Assembly: GCF_013240295.1 (NCBI RefSeq)
Contig: NZ_JABETK010000001.1
Span: forward strand, 1,116,001 to 1,180,000
Length of the DNA: 64,000 nucleotides
DNA from: Neoaquamicrobium sediminum
Lineage (GTDB): Bacteria; Pseudomonadota; Alphaproteobacteria; Rhizobiales; Rhizobiaceae
Direction of reading: 5' to 3'
Below the pieces are notes generated by a model. That model was not told where the DNA came from. It saw only the letters and a list, made by a program, of their open reading frames with translations, and made no database searches. The position numbers and the translations under genes were made by a program. This document shows, one piece after another, positions 39,808 to 48,795 of this stretch (its first letter is position 1; every line of letters begins with the position of its first letter).

Positions 39808-40136
39808 GGCGCAATCCTTTCGCCATGCGGCGCCGAGGCCAGCTTCAGGAAGATGCGGTCCTCCTTGAGGATGAAACGCTTCTCGCGCGCGAACCGATAG
39901 TTCTCCTTGCCTATCGGGTCGGCGGCCAACCGCGCCCGATAGGTCTCGTATTCAGCGAGGCTGTCGATCGAATAGACACCGTAGGCCGTCGTTGCGGAGC
40001 CCTCGTGCGGCGCGAAATAGCCGATCAGGTCGGCTCCGCAGCGCGGGATCGCCTCGCCCCAGTTGCGGGCATAGGTCTCGAAGTCCTCCTTGCCGAAAGG
40101 ATCGATCTCGTAGCGGATGAAACAGGTAATCGTCAT
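39804..40136 (-). CDS. NIPSNAP family protein
   Basis: A 110-residue protein starting MTITCFIRYEIDPFGKEDFE at 40136 with GADLIGYFAPHEGSATTAYG and the closing RFILKEDRIFLKL. NIPSNAP is another dimeric alpha/beta-barrel (ferredoxin-like) family of uncertain role. It leads the NIPSNAP-ABM-CYTH-CHAD gene row, with a 4-bp overlap to the ABM gene. Confidence 0.85.
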   Translation of the reverse strand: MTITCFIRYEIDPFGKEDFETYARNWGEAIPRCGADLIGYFAPHEGSATTAYGVYSIDSLAEYETYRARLAADPIGKENYRFAREKRFILKEDRIFLKLASAPHGERIAP

Positions 40137-40208
40137 GTCGTCTCCCTTGTTCATTCGATGACGCTTCGATGCGGAACGAAGCATTTCAGCGTCGTACCGC
40201 GCTATGGT

Positions 40209-40430
40209 TCAACGCCAGGGCGGCTTGCGGCACTCGTGCTCGGCCATGCCGCGCGTGATGCCGATGTCGTCCAGCATTCGGTCCTCGAGTTCGGCGAGGT
40301 CCAGACGCTGGCGGTGGCGGTCGTTCCAGCGCCAGAGCCGGCGCATCAGGGCAATGACGCCGCGGCCCGGCGAGGGTGCCTTGGCCAGTGTCTCGGAACG
40401 GTTCGGTAGCAAAGGCACGGTGGTGCGCAT
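40209..40430 (-). CDS. DUF1127 domain protein
   Basis: A 73-residue basic protein. The C-terminal half is the DUF1127 motif: WNDRHRQRLDLAELEDRMLD, DIGITRGMAEHE. Such short arginine-rich proteins in alphaproteobacteria have been linked to RNA turnover and phosphate/carbon metabolism. Divergent from the ArsR-type gene at 40528. Confidence 0.88.
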   Translation of the reverse strand: MRTTVPLLPNRSETLAKAPSPGRGVIALMRRLWRWNDRHRQRLDLAELEDRMLDDIGITRGMAEHECRKPPWR

Positions 40431-40527
40431 GGCGGAACTCCTTTGAGTAACACCCTACCGATTGCGTGACGACAACGCTTCGACTACCATCGAACCGTGA
40501 TGTAATTCAGTGAGCCGGGAGGCACCG

Positions 40528-41208
40528 ATGAAGGAAGGTCCGGATCTGTCGCGTGTCGCAGCGCTTGTCGGCGATCCCGCCCGCGCCAACATGCTGTCGG
40601 CGCTGATGGGCGGCACGGCGCTCACGGCCAGCGAATTGGCGCTGGAAGCCGGCGTCAGCCTGCCGACGGCCAGCTCGCATCTGGCGAAACTGTGCGATGG
40701 CGGCCTCGTACGTGTCGCCGCGCAGGGCCGCCATCGCTATTTCGCGCTTGCCGGCACGCAGGTTGCGTTGATGATCGAGGCGATCTCCGGCGTCGCGGAG
40801 GCTGTCGGGCCGCAGCGCACCAGGCCCGGACCGCGCGACAGGGCGATGCGCGAGGCGCGGGTCTGCTACGACCATCTTGCCGGCGAGCGTGGCGTGGCGC
40901 TGTTCGACCACCTGGTGGCACGCGGGCTGCTGGTCGAGGACGCCGAGCGACTGACGCCCAGCGACGCCGGCCGGCGCTGGTTCGAGGCGCTCGACATCGA
41001 TGTCGGCGCGCTCAAGCAGGCGCGACGTCCGATGTGCCGCGCCTGCCTGGACTGGAGTGTGCGCCGCTCGCATCTTTCCGGCAGCCTCGGCGCGGCCATG
41101 CTCGACACCATCACGACGCGCGGCTGGGCGCGGCGCGACAAGCACAGCCGCGCCGTGGTCTTCACCCCGACCGGCCGCCGCGCATTCGACAAGTTGCTCG
41201 CCGATTGA
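40528..41208 (+). CDS. ArsR family regulator with C-terminal extension
   Basis: A 226-residue protein starting MKEGPDLSRVAALVGDPARA behind GGGAGG. Winged helix: LTASELALEAGVSLPTASSH, LAKLCDGGLVRVAAQGRHRY. The C-terminal 130 residues contain a conserved helical domain with CYDHLAGERGVALFDHLVAR and PMCRACLDWSVRRSHLSGSL, the latter with two cysteines that might bind a metal or sense redox. It is followed by a LuxR-type gene and the bd oxidase genes; whether it regulates them is unknown. Confidence 0.88.
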   Translation: MKEGPDLSRVAALVGDPARANMLSALMGGTALTASELALEAGVSLPTASSHLAKLCDGGLVRVAAQGRHRYFALAGTQVALMIEAISGVAEAVGPQRTRPGPRDRAMREARVCYDHLAGERGVALFDHLVARGLLVEDAERLTPSDAGRRWFEALDIDVGALKQARRPMCRACLDWSVRRSHLSGSLGAAMLDTITTRGWARRDKHSRAVVFTPTGRRAFDKLLAD

Positions 41209-41292
41209 ACCGTGGAAGGTTGACCCTGCCGGCCCGGCGCTTCAATCTGGCTGTGGGGATCGGAACAGCCTTTCGGCGGGAGGTGGCGTTTC

Positions 41293-42411
41293 GTGCGCGC
41301 GGATGCGGTACATAGGGCGCTCGACGCCTGTTACGACGCGGTGTCGGAGCCGGAGCTCTGGCAGACCACGCTACACGACCTCGCCTCCTCGCTCGATTCC
41401 GCCTGCGCCATGTTCTACCCCAAGGATGTCGGCGAGCGGGCAACGCTCGTGCCTTCATCCGTTCATTATGCCGATCTTCTCGAGGACTATGTCGCCGGCG
41501 GCTGGTATGACAATCACTACCGCGCCGAACGCGGCTGGCCGCTACTGGAGACGCATCCGACCGGCGTGCTGATCGAGCACGATCTCGCCACCGACGAGGA
41601 GCGCCGCAAGCTCGCCCACTATCATGACTTCTATCTGAAATGGGGTTATCCCGGCTTCGCCGCGATCGGTTTCCGCGTGGAAGGCCAGCACTGGTGCCTG
41701 CCCCTGCTGCGATCCAGCAGCCAGGGGCACTTCTCCTACGAGGAAGCGCATCTGTTCGCACGGCTCGGGCCGGATCTGCGCCGGATGATGCACCTCAGCG
41801 AGCAGTTCGCGCAGGCGCGCGCGGCGACCGGCGTCGAGGCGCTTGCGCATATCGGCCGCGCCGCCATGCTGCTCGACTGGCAGGGCCGCGCTATCGAAAT
41901 CAATGCGCGCGCGGAAAGCCTTCTGGCTGCCGCATCGGACGCGATCGTCATCCGCGACGGGCGGCCACGCGCGGTGCATGCGGCCAGCGACCGGCAGTTG
42001 CAGTCGTTGCTCGCAGGCGCCGGCAGCAACGGCCACCGCCGCCAGCGTGCGGCCGAGGCGTTGCCTGTACGCATCGAGCGCCCCGCCGGGCTGCCCCTGA
42101 TCGCGGAGCTCGTCTCCGTGCGCGGGCTCGTCGCACCCGTCTCCATGCGGGCCTTTGCCATCCTGCTCCTCAGCGACCCGCACGAGCGGCCGCTCGCTGA
42201 CACCGAGCGTTTGCGGCAGGCTCTGGGGCTTACGCCCGCCGAAGCGCTTTTGGCGGGTGCCATGGCGGAGGGCCGGAGCCTCGAAAGCTGCGCCGACCAG
42301 CTCGGCATCGCGATCGGCACAGCGCGCCAGAGGCTCAAGGCGATCTTCGCCAAGACCGGCACCCACCGCCAGGGCGAACTGGTCGCGCTGCTCAGCCGCC
42401 TGCTGCGCTAA
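41293..42411 (+). CDS. LuxR-type helix-turn-helix regulator
   Basis: A 372-residue protein with GTG start at 41293. The N-terminal 180 residues have no domain I can name with confidence (VPSSVHYADLLEDYVAGGWY, HDFYLKWGYPGFAAIGFRVE); a PAS-like region follows at about 195-290 (MLLDWQGRAIEINARAESLL). The C-terminal LuxR HTH reads LTPAEALLAGAMAEGRSLES, then CADQLGIAIGTARQRLKAIF, AKTGTHRQGELVALL. It lacks a receiver domain. It lies 107 bp upstream of cydA on the same strand and could control the oxidase. Confidence 0.85.
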   Translation: MRADAVHRALDACYDAVSEPELWQTTLHDLASSLDSACAMFYPKDVGERATLVPSSVHYADLLEDYVAGGWYDNHYRAERGWPLLETHPTGVLIEHDLATDEERRKLAHYHDFYLKWGYPGFAAIGFRVEGQHWCLPLLRSSSQGHFSYEEAHLFARLGPDLRRMMHLSEQFAQARAATGVEALAHIGRAAMLLDWQGRAIEINARAESLLAAASDAIVIRDGRPRAVHAASDRQLQSLLAGAGSNGHRRQRAAEALPVRIERPAGLPLIAELVSVRGLVAPVSMRAFAILLLSDPHERPLADTERLRQALGLTPAEALLAGAMAEGRSLESCADQLGIAIGTARQRLKAIFAKTGTHRQGELVALLSRLLR

Positions 42412-42518
42412 GCTGCCGCACCGCGACACTCCGCCCCTGCGACAGGCGGCACCTTTGACCCGCCCGCCGCTACGCCCTAACGTTGCAAGCGGGAGCCAAA
42501 TGGAGCCGGAAGCCGGTC

Positions 42519-43880
42519 ATGGACGCGCTTATTCTTTCCCGCCTGCAGTTTGCTGCGAACATCTCGTTCCACATTCTCTTTCCGACGATCACCATCGCGC
42601 TGGGCTGGGTGCTGCTGTTCTTCAAGCTGCGCTACAACGCGACCGGCGACTCGGCCTGGATGCGCGCCTATTTCTTCTGGGTGAAGGTGTTCGCGCTGTC
42701 CTTCGCGCTCGGCGTCGTCTCGGGCGTCACCATGAGCTTCCAGTTCGGCACCAACTGGCCGGGCTTCATGGAGAAGGTCGGCAACATCGCCGGGCCGCTG
42801 CTCGCCTACGAAGTGCTCACCGCCTTCTTCCTGGAGGCCGTGTTCCTCGGCATCATGCTGTTCGGCTTCCGCCGCGTGTCGAACCGGGTTCACACGCTCG
42901 CGACCTTCCTCGTCGCCTTCGGCACGACGCTTTCGGCGTTCTGGATCCTGGCGCTCAACTCGTGGATGCAGACCCCGGCCGGCTTCGAGATGCGCGACGG
43001 CGTCGCCTTCCCCGTCGACTGGTGGGCGATCGTCTTCAACCCGTCCTTCCCCTACCGCCTCGTCCATATGCTGCTGGCTTCCGGCCTGACGGTCGCCTTC
43101 CTCGTCGCCGGCCTGTCGGCCCTGCGGTTCCTGGCAGGCGACCGCGCCGAATCGATGTGGAAGGCGCTGCGCACCGGCGTCTTCATGGGTGCGGCACTCA
43201 TTCCAGTGCAAATCTTCGTCGGCGACATGCACGGCCTCAACACGCTGGAGCACCAGCCGCAGAAGGTCGCCGCCATGGAGGCCAACTGGGAGACGCGGGG
43301 CAACGTGCCGCTTGTGCTGTTCGCATGGCCTGACGAAAAGGCCCGCGAAAACCGGTTCGAGATCGCCGTGCCCAATGGAGCCAGCCTGATCCTCAGGCAC
43401 TCGCTCGACGGCATTGTGCCCGGCCTCAACGACTATGTCGGCGAGCATCCTCCGGTCGCGCCGGTGTTCTGGGGCTTCCGCATCATGGTCGGCGTGGGGC
43501 TCGCCATGCTGGCGCTGTCCTGGGCGACCTCGTGGTTCCTGTGGCGGCGCGGGGCGATGCCGAAGCTGCTCGCCTATGCCTACGCGCCGATGGCCTTTTC
43601 AGGCTGGGTCGCCACGCTCGCCGGCTGGTACACGACCGAGATCGGCCGCCAGCCATGGCTGGTGACCGGCGTGCTGCGCACCGAAGAAGCGGTCGGCCCG
43701 GTCGCCGCCTCCAATGTCGGCTTCACGCTCGCCATCTACGTAGTGCTCTACATCGTGCTGATGATCGTCTATCTCGGCGTGCTCACCCACCTGGCGCTCA
43801 AGGCAGCCAAGGACGGCGACCAGTCCCCGATGCCCGGCGTCGAAGACCGCGCCCTGGCCCAACCGATGGCGGGAGAATGA
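42519..43880 (+). CDS. cydA: Cytochrome bd-type quinol oxidase subunit I (cyanide-insensitive type)
   Basis: A 453-residue inner-membrane protein, start MDALILSRLQFAANISFHIL at 42519. Heme ligands appear as the early His in ISFHILFP, His in FPYRLVHMLLASG and Met in GVVSGVTMSFQFGTNW; the quinol-binding region includes MHGLNTLEHQPQKVAAMEAN. The Q-loop is short, as in CioA, so this is the cyanide-insensitive branch. It reduces O2 with quinol as donor. Its stop overlaps the subunit II start (ATGA). Confidence 0.95.
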   Translation: MDALILSRLQFAANISFHILFPTITIALGWVLLFFKLRYNATGDSAWMRAYFFWVKVFALSFALGVVSGVTMSFQFGTNWPGFMEKVGNIAGPLLAYEVLTAFFLEAVFLGIMLFGFRRVSNRVHTLATFLVAFGTTLSAFWILALNSWMQTPAGFEMRDGVAFPVDWWAIVFNPSFPYRLVHMLLASGLTVAFLVAGLSALRFLAGDRAESMWKALRTGVFMGAALIPVQIFVGDMHGLNTLEHQPQKVAAMEANWETRGNVPLVLFAWPDEKARENRFEIAVPNGASLILRHSLDGIVPGLNDYVGEHPPVAPVFWGFRIMVGVGLAMLALSWATSWFLWRRGAMPKLLAYAYAPMAFSGWVATLAGWYTTEIGRQPWLVTGVLRTEEAVGPVAASNVGFTLAIYVVLYIVLMIVYLGVLTHLALKAAKDGDQSPMPGVEDRALAQPMAGE

Positions 43881-44886
43881 CCATGACCCTCGACTGGCCC
43901 ACTCTTCTCCCTCTCATCTTCGCCGGACTGATGGGTCTGGCGATCCTGGTCTATGTCGTGCTCGACGGGTTCGACCTCGGTATCGGCATCCTGTTCGCCG
44001 CATCCGACGCGCACGAGAAGGACACGATGATCGCCGCGATCGGCCCGTTCTGGGACGCCAACGAGACCTGGCTGGTGCTCGCCGTCGGCCTGCTGCTGGT
44101 GGCCTTTCCCGTCGCCCACGGCGTCATCCTCACCGCGCTCTACATCCCCGTCTTCGTGCTGCTCGTCGGGCTGATCCTGCGCGGCGTCGCCTTCGACTTC
44201 CGCGCCAAGGTGCCGGTCCACCGCAAGAAGCGCTGGGACGCGCTGTTCTGCATCGGTTCGCTCGCCGCCTCGCTGGCGCAGGGCTACATGCTCGGCGTCT
44301 ATGTGCTGGGGCTGGAAACCGGCCTGCCGGCCATCGGCTTCGGCCTGCTCGTGGCGCTGTGCCTTGCGGCTTCCTACGCGGCGATGGGTGCCGCGTGGCT
44401 CATCTACAAGACGGAGGGCGACCTGCAGCGCAAGGCCGTGCGCTTCCTGCGCTCCGCGCTGGTCTTCACCGCCGTCGGCATGGTCGCCGTCTCGCTGGCG
44501 ACGCCGTTTGCGAGCCCACGTATCTTCGAGAAGTGGTTCACCTGGCCCGAGATCGCCCTTCTGGCGCCGCTGCCGATCGTCACGGGCGCGGCCTTCCTCG
44601 GCCTGTGGCTGCTCACCTTCCGCATGCCCGCGCCGGGCGACCGCCACGCCATCACGCCGTTCCTAACGCTGGCGGCGATCTTCGCGCTCGGCTTCGCGGG
44701 GCTGGCCTATTCCTTCTATCCCTATGTGGTACCCGATCGGCTCACCATCTGGGAGGCGCGGCCGCGACCGAAAGCCTCGCCATCATCCTCGCCGGCACGG
44801 CGGTCGTGCTGCCGGTGATGATCGGCGCGTCCTTCTACGTCTACCGCGTCTTCAGCGGAAAGGCCGGCGACCTCAGCTACGACTGA
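43877..44886 (+). CDS. cydB: Cytochrome bd-type quinol oxidase subunit II (one frame break)
   Basis: About 336 residues after restoring one G near 44757-44762, joining RLTIWEA to AAATESLAIILAGTAVVLPV. Features: LVYVVLDGFDLGIGILF in helix 1, FWDANETWLVLAVGLLLVAF in helix 2, LRGVAFDFRAKVP, and the closing helix VMIGASFYVYRVFSGKAGDL. It pairs with subunit I. No small CydX/CydY-type gene was seen after it; emrB runs towards it on the other strand. Confidence 0.94.
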
Positions 44887-44902
44887 GGCGCCGCTCGCCG
44901 CC

Positions 44903-46429
44903 TCAATCCATGTGGGCTGCCGCCGGCGCGCCGGCTGCGGCCATCTTCGGCTTCCTGAGCAGCAGCGCCAGCGGTATCGCGCACAGCGTCACGATCATCA
45001 TCAGCTTGAAGTCGTCGATGTAGGAGATCATCAGCGCCTGCTGGTTGACGAGCTGGTCGAGCTGGCTCAGCGTCGAAACGTTGCCCGCAGCCGCGCCGGG
45101 CATGGCCGCGGCAAGGCTCTGGTTGAACGGCGTCAGCCCCGCGGACAGCTCGGCGTGGTTGACCTGCACGTTGCGCGTCAGAAGCACGGTGACGATCGAG
45201 ATGCCGATCGACGAGCCGATATTACGCACCAGGTTGAACAGGCTTGCCGCGTCCGTGCGGAAGCGCGGGTCGAGCGTGGCGAAGGCCACCGTCGAGAGCG
45301 GCACGAAGACGAGGCCGAGGCCGAGCCCCTGCACGACGCCCGAGACGATGATCAGGTGATCGTCCATCTGCGGCGAGAAACCCGTCATCATGTGCAGAGA
45401 CCACGCCGTCAGCGACAGGCCGGCGACGACGAGCACGCGCGCGTCGACCACCTGCACCAGCCGCCCGACGAGCAGCATGGAGATCATCGTGCCGACGCCG
45501 CGCGGCGCCATCACGAGGCCGGTGAGCGTGGTCGAATGGTTGAAGAGCCGCGACAGCATCGGCGGCAGCAGCGCAAGGCTCGCCAGCAGGATCACGCCGA
45601 TCACGAAGATGAAGACGAGGCCGGTCACGAAATTGCGGTCGGCGAAGATCCGCGCGTCGATGAAGGTGTCCTTGCCGGTCATCAGGTGCACGGCGAAGAT
45701 CCAGAAACCGGTGATCGCCAGCCCAAGCTCGAGCCAGATTTCTACGGCCGAGAACCAGTCGACCTCCGCGCCGCGGTCGAGCATGAGCTGCAGTGCGCCC
45801 ACGCCCAGCGACAGCATGGCGAAGCCGAAGAAGTCGAAGCCGCGCAGGCGCACGCCGGCCCTCGGCAGGAAGGCGGCCGAGCCGAGGAAGGCGAGGATGC
45901 CGACCGGCAGGTTGATGAAGAACACCCAGCGCCAGCTCGCGAACTCGGTCAGCCAGCCGCCGAGCGTCGGTCCGATGATCGGGCCGACCATGATGCCCGC
46001 GCCCCAGATCGCCATCGCCTGGCCGTGCTTTTCCTTCGGGTTGATGTCGAGCAGGAAGGTTTGCGACAGCGGCACGATCGACGCGCCGAACAGGCCCTGC
46101 ATGACGCGGAAGGCGACCATGCTTTCCAGGCTCCACGCCAGCCCGCACAGCATCGAGAAGATGGTGAAGCCGGCGATGGTCACCAGGAAAAGCTCGCGCC
46201 GGCCGAACCGGTCGGCAAGCCAGCCCGTCACCGGCGTCATGATGGCGGCGGCGACGATGTAGGAGGTCAGCACCCAGTTGATCGTGTCCTGCGACGCGCC
46301 CAGGTCGCCCGTCATCGTCGGCAGGGCGACATTCGCGATCGTGGTGTCGAGCACCTGCATGATCGTCGCCAGCATGATCGAAACTGTGATCAGGCCGCGA
46401 TGCGGGTAGTCGGTATCGGTTTTGCTCAT
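44903..46429 (-). CDS. emrB: DHA2 family MFS multidrug transporter (EmrB-like)
   Basis: A 508-residue protein with 14 membrane segments. Marks: ATIMQVLDTTIANVALPTMT in TM1 (the D-T motif of DHA2), WVLTSYIVAAAIMTPVTGWL, LADRFGRRELFLVTIAGF (motif A), and WRWVFFINLPVGI. It exports drugs with protons through the EmrA adaptor. It lies downstream of emrA, but a 164-bp palindromic repeat (46455-46618) separates the two. Confidence 0.94.
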   Translation of the reverse strand: MSKTDTDYPHRGLITVSIMLATIMQVLDTTIANVALPTMTGDLGASQDTINWVLTSYIVAAAIMTPVTGWLADRFGRRELFLVTIAGFTIFSMLCGLAWSLESMVAFRVMQGLFGASIVPLSQTFLLDINPKEKHGQAMAIWGAGIMVGPIIGPTLGGWLTEFASWRWVFFINLPVGILAFLGSAAFLPRAGVRLRGFDFFGFAMLSLGVGALQLMLDRGAEVDWFSAVEIWLELGLAITGFWIFAVHLMTGKDTFIDARIFADRNFVTGLVFIFVIGVILLASLALLPPMLSRLFNHSTTLTGLVMAPRGVGTMISMLLVGRLVQVVDARVLVVAGLSLTAWSLHMMTGFSPQMDDHLIIVSGVVQGLGLGLVFVPLSTVAFATLDPRFRTDAASLFNLVRNIGSSIGISIVTVLLTRNVQVNHAELSAGLTPFNQSLAAAMPGAAAGNVSTLSQLDQLVNQQALMISYIDDFKLMMIVTLCAIPLALLLRKPKMAAAGAPAAAHMD

Positions 46430-46454
46430 TTGGTTAACTCTGAAGGTAGCGTCC

Positions 46455-46618
46455 TACGTTGCCCCCTCTGTCCTGCCGGACATCTCCCCCACACGGGGGA
46501 GATCGGCAGCTTGGCGCTCACCGCTCTTCCTGCGACGTCGGCGATTGGCGAAAGCCAGGCGGCCGGCTGATCTCCCCCCGTGTGGGGAGATGTCCGGCAG
46601 GACAGAGGGGGCGACATA
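46455..46618. repeat. Inverted-repeat element, copy 2, inside the emrA-emrB gap
   Basis: Same element as 3308-3472: ends TACGTTGCCCCCTCTG and CAGAGGGGGCGACATA, inner arms CCGGACATCTCCCCC and GGGGAGATGTCCGG, centre with GGCGATTGGCGAAAGCCA. It lies between two genes that are normally cotranscribed and contains no gene. Its strong hairpins could pause or process the mRNA. Confidence 0.85.
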
Positions 46619-46714
46619 GAGTGCGGCCTTCGCTTATCCGTTCCTCCGCGCCAGATGCTGATGCCCGCGGCACGGTAACGGGCTTCGGGTGGGCCGAAGA
46701 GGGCCGCACGGTGC

Positions 46715-47859
46715 CTACTGTGCCGCTTCGGCTGTGGCCCCGAACAACCCCGCAAAAGCCGGCAGGCCGCGCGCATGGCCGGTGTCGACCGATACCACCG
46801 CGCTCATGCCGGTGCGCAGCAGCGCCTGTGCGTCCGGGTCTTCCACCTTCAGCCGCACCGGGATGCGCTGGGTGACCTTCACCCAGTTGCCGGTCGCGTT
46901 CTGGGCCGGCAGCACGGAGAATTCCGCGCCCGTGCCCGCGCCGATGCTTTCGATGGTCGCGGTCAGCGGCCGGTCCGGAAACGTGTCCAGCGTCACCTCC
47001 GCCGTCTGGCCGACGCGCATGTTGGTGAGCTGCGTTTCCTTGAAGTTCGCCTCCACCCAGCTATCGCCGGTTTCCACCAGCGAGAACAGCGGCGAGCCCG
47101 CCGACACATACTGCCCCTCCTTGAAGGAGGATGCCTGCGCGACGACGCCGTCGACCGGCGCGCGCACCGTGGTCTGCGCGAGCTGATAGGCTGCCTTGTC
47201 GCGCGCGGCCAGCGCCGCCTGCACTGTCGGATGCTCGTCCGTTTCGATACCGGCGTTTCCGCCCAGCGCGGCCAGCGCCCCGGAAACCGCCTCGCGGGCG
47301 GCCTGGAGCTGGTCCCGCGCCTGCGCAAGCGCGCGGCCGGCCTGGTCGAGCGACGATTTCGTGCTCACGCCGCGCTTTTCCAACGCCTGCTGACGGTCGA
47401 ATTCGGACTGGAGGTAGGTCACGTTGTTTTCGGCGTTGTGCTGCTGCGCCACCGCCTGGCTATGGGCCGCGCGCAACTGGCCGACATTCAGCCGGGCGCC
47501 TCTTCGAGCGCGGCATCGGCCTGCGCGAGCGCGATCCGGTACGGCTCGGGATCGACCACGAACAGCACGTCGCCGGCCTTCACCTGCGCGCTGTCGGCCA
47601 CGTCGACCTCGACGATGCGGCCTGCGGTGTCCGCCGCGACCGTAATCCGGGCCTGCCGCAGATTGGCGTTGTCCGTTTCCTGATAGCGTCCGCCCGTCGC
47701 CCAGACATAGGCGCCGCCGGCCACCAGCAGCAGCGGCACCGCCAGCATCAGCGCATAGCGCCCGCCGCGCCGCTTCTTCTTCGCGGGCCTTGCGGCCTCC
47801 TGCGGCTCCGGCGGCTGCGCGCCGGCTTCTTCCTCTTCGATCTTGGTCATCGCATTCAT
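46715..47859 (-). CDS. emrA: HlyD-family efflux adaptor (EmrA-like; one frame break)
   Basis: About 381 residues after adding one base in the run at 47494-47496 (joining ADAALEEAP to RLNVGQLRAAHSQ). Start MNAMTKIEEEEAG at 47859. One membrane helix (RYALMLAVPLLLVAGGAYVW), then lipoyl domain ITVAADTAGRIVEVDVAD, a coiled-coil hairpin with NNVTYLQSEFDRQQALEKRG, and barrel SWVEANFKETQLTNMRVGQT. It links EmrB to an outer-membrane channel. ATG overlaps the marR stop by 4 bp. Confidence 0.92.
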
Positions 47860-48338
47860 GCTACGTCTTCCTTCGCGACGGTCGTCTTGCAGCCCTCCGC
47901 GGCGCAGTCGTCGTCGGAGAGGTTTGAAATCAGGGTTCTGAGGCCACCGACGAGCGCCGCGCGATCGGCGGGCGAAATTCCGGTCAGTGCCTCCTCGTAG
48001 ATCTCGTTTGCCACGCTCTTCACCTCGGCGAAGGCGCGGCGGCTCTTCTCGGTGGCAAACACCGTGCGCACGCGCCGGTCCGCCGGGTCCGGCCGGCGCT
48101 CGATCCAGCCGGCCTCCTCCATGCGATCGAGCAGCCGCGAAACGCTGATCGGTTCGATCTCCAGAAACGTCGCAAGCCGCGCCTGCGGCACGCCCTCGGC
48201 CTTCACGAGGCGCACGAGCAGACGCCATTGCGCCGCCGACAGGCCGTGATCGGCCGCCCGCACCTCAAACCGCCGCCGCATCACGCGCGCTGCGTCGTGG
48301 ATGAGAAAACCCAGCCCTTCGGTGTGTCCATTTTTCAT
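47856..48338 (-). CDS. MarR family repressor of the emrAB operon
   Basis: A 160-residue protein, start MKNGHTEGLGFLIHDAARVM at 48338. Winged helix: LSAAQWRLLVRLVKAEGVPQ, ARLATFLEIEPISVSRLLDR, wing RRPDPADRRVRTVFATEK. The C-terminal DDDCAAEGC has two cysteines. Coupled to emrA by overlap and preceded by a palindrome at 48351-48368, so it very likely represses its own operon until a drug ligand binds. Confidence 0.93.
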   Translation of the reverse strand: MKNGHTEGLGFLIHDAARVMRRRFEVRAADHGLSAAQWRLLVRLVKAEGVPQARLATFLEIEPISVSRLLDRMEEAGWIERRPDPADRRVRTVFATEKSRRAFAEVKSVANEIYEEALTGISPADRAALVGGLRTLISNLSDDDCAAEGCKTTVAKEDVA

Positions 48339-48350
48339 AAGGCACATATA

Positions 48351-48368
48351 TTATAAGCACGCTTACAA
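48351..48368. promoter_or_regulatory. Likely MarR operator upstream of marR-emrAB
   Basis: TTATAAGC-AC-GCTTACAA is an 18-bp inverted repeat with one mismatch, 12 bases before the marR start codon. It is AT-rich against a GC-rich background and fits the size and position of MarR sites. The TATA-like part may also be the promoter -10 element. Confidence 0.7.
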
Positions 48369-48795
48369 ACAAGTGCCCAAAGGCGGCAATCATGTCGCAC
48401 CCTGTCGCGTAGCGGGTCAGTTTCCCATGAGCGATACCGGCCGCAGTGCGCGCGCCCAGAACGTGGTGGATGATCGAAATCCGCCGCTGGCGATTTCTTA
48501 TTCGCGTCGAGGCTAGGGCCGCCCACGCAAATCCCGAGTGCAAGGCACTCCTCACCCCTTGACCACAAAGGAGCAAGGAGGCCTTGAGGTGCCACCGTTC
48601 TTCACAGGATTTGTACCGAGCGCTGCGGTTCTGAAACCGACTGCGGGGGTCCGAATGACGGGCGAGACAAGCAGCTCGCCCCCGCAAGGGTGGGGTTGCC
48701 GCCTGCCCCGTGCTCCCGACCTCGCGGGAATCCGAGAGCCGGCCAGACACGCGGTTCACACTATTGGCCGCGTTCAGCGCACCTCAACTCTACCC
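48369..48795. other. Intergenic stretch without a convincing gene
   Basis: 427 bases between marR and the MmeI-like gene. Reading frames here are short or have no recognisable protein. There are small hairpins (GAGTGCAAGGCACTC and CAAGGAGGCCTTG near 48535-48590). The left end holds the marR promoter region. It may be a remnant of a lost gene or insertion near the restriction gene; nothing can be named. Confidence 0.5.

Noticed and set aside
48761..48795. Extended C-terminus of the MmeI-like protein to 48761
   Set aside because: The extension comes from an off-frame reading after 48950; the other frame continues a sensible protein to 48796.
48369..48795. A small restriction-system partner gene next to the MmeI-like gene
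   Set aside because: Frames in this gap are short, overlap hairpins and show no recognisable motif.
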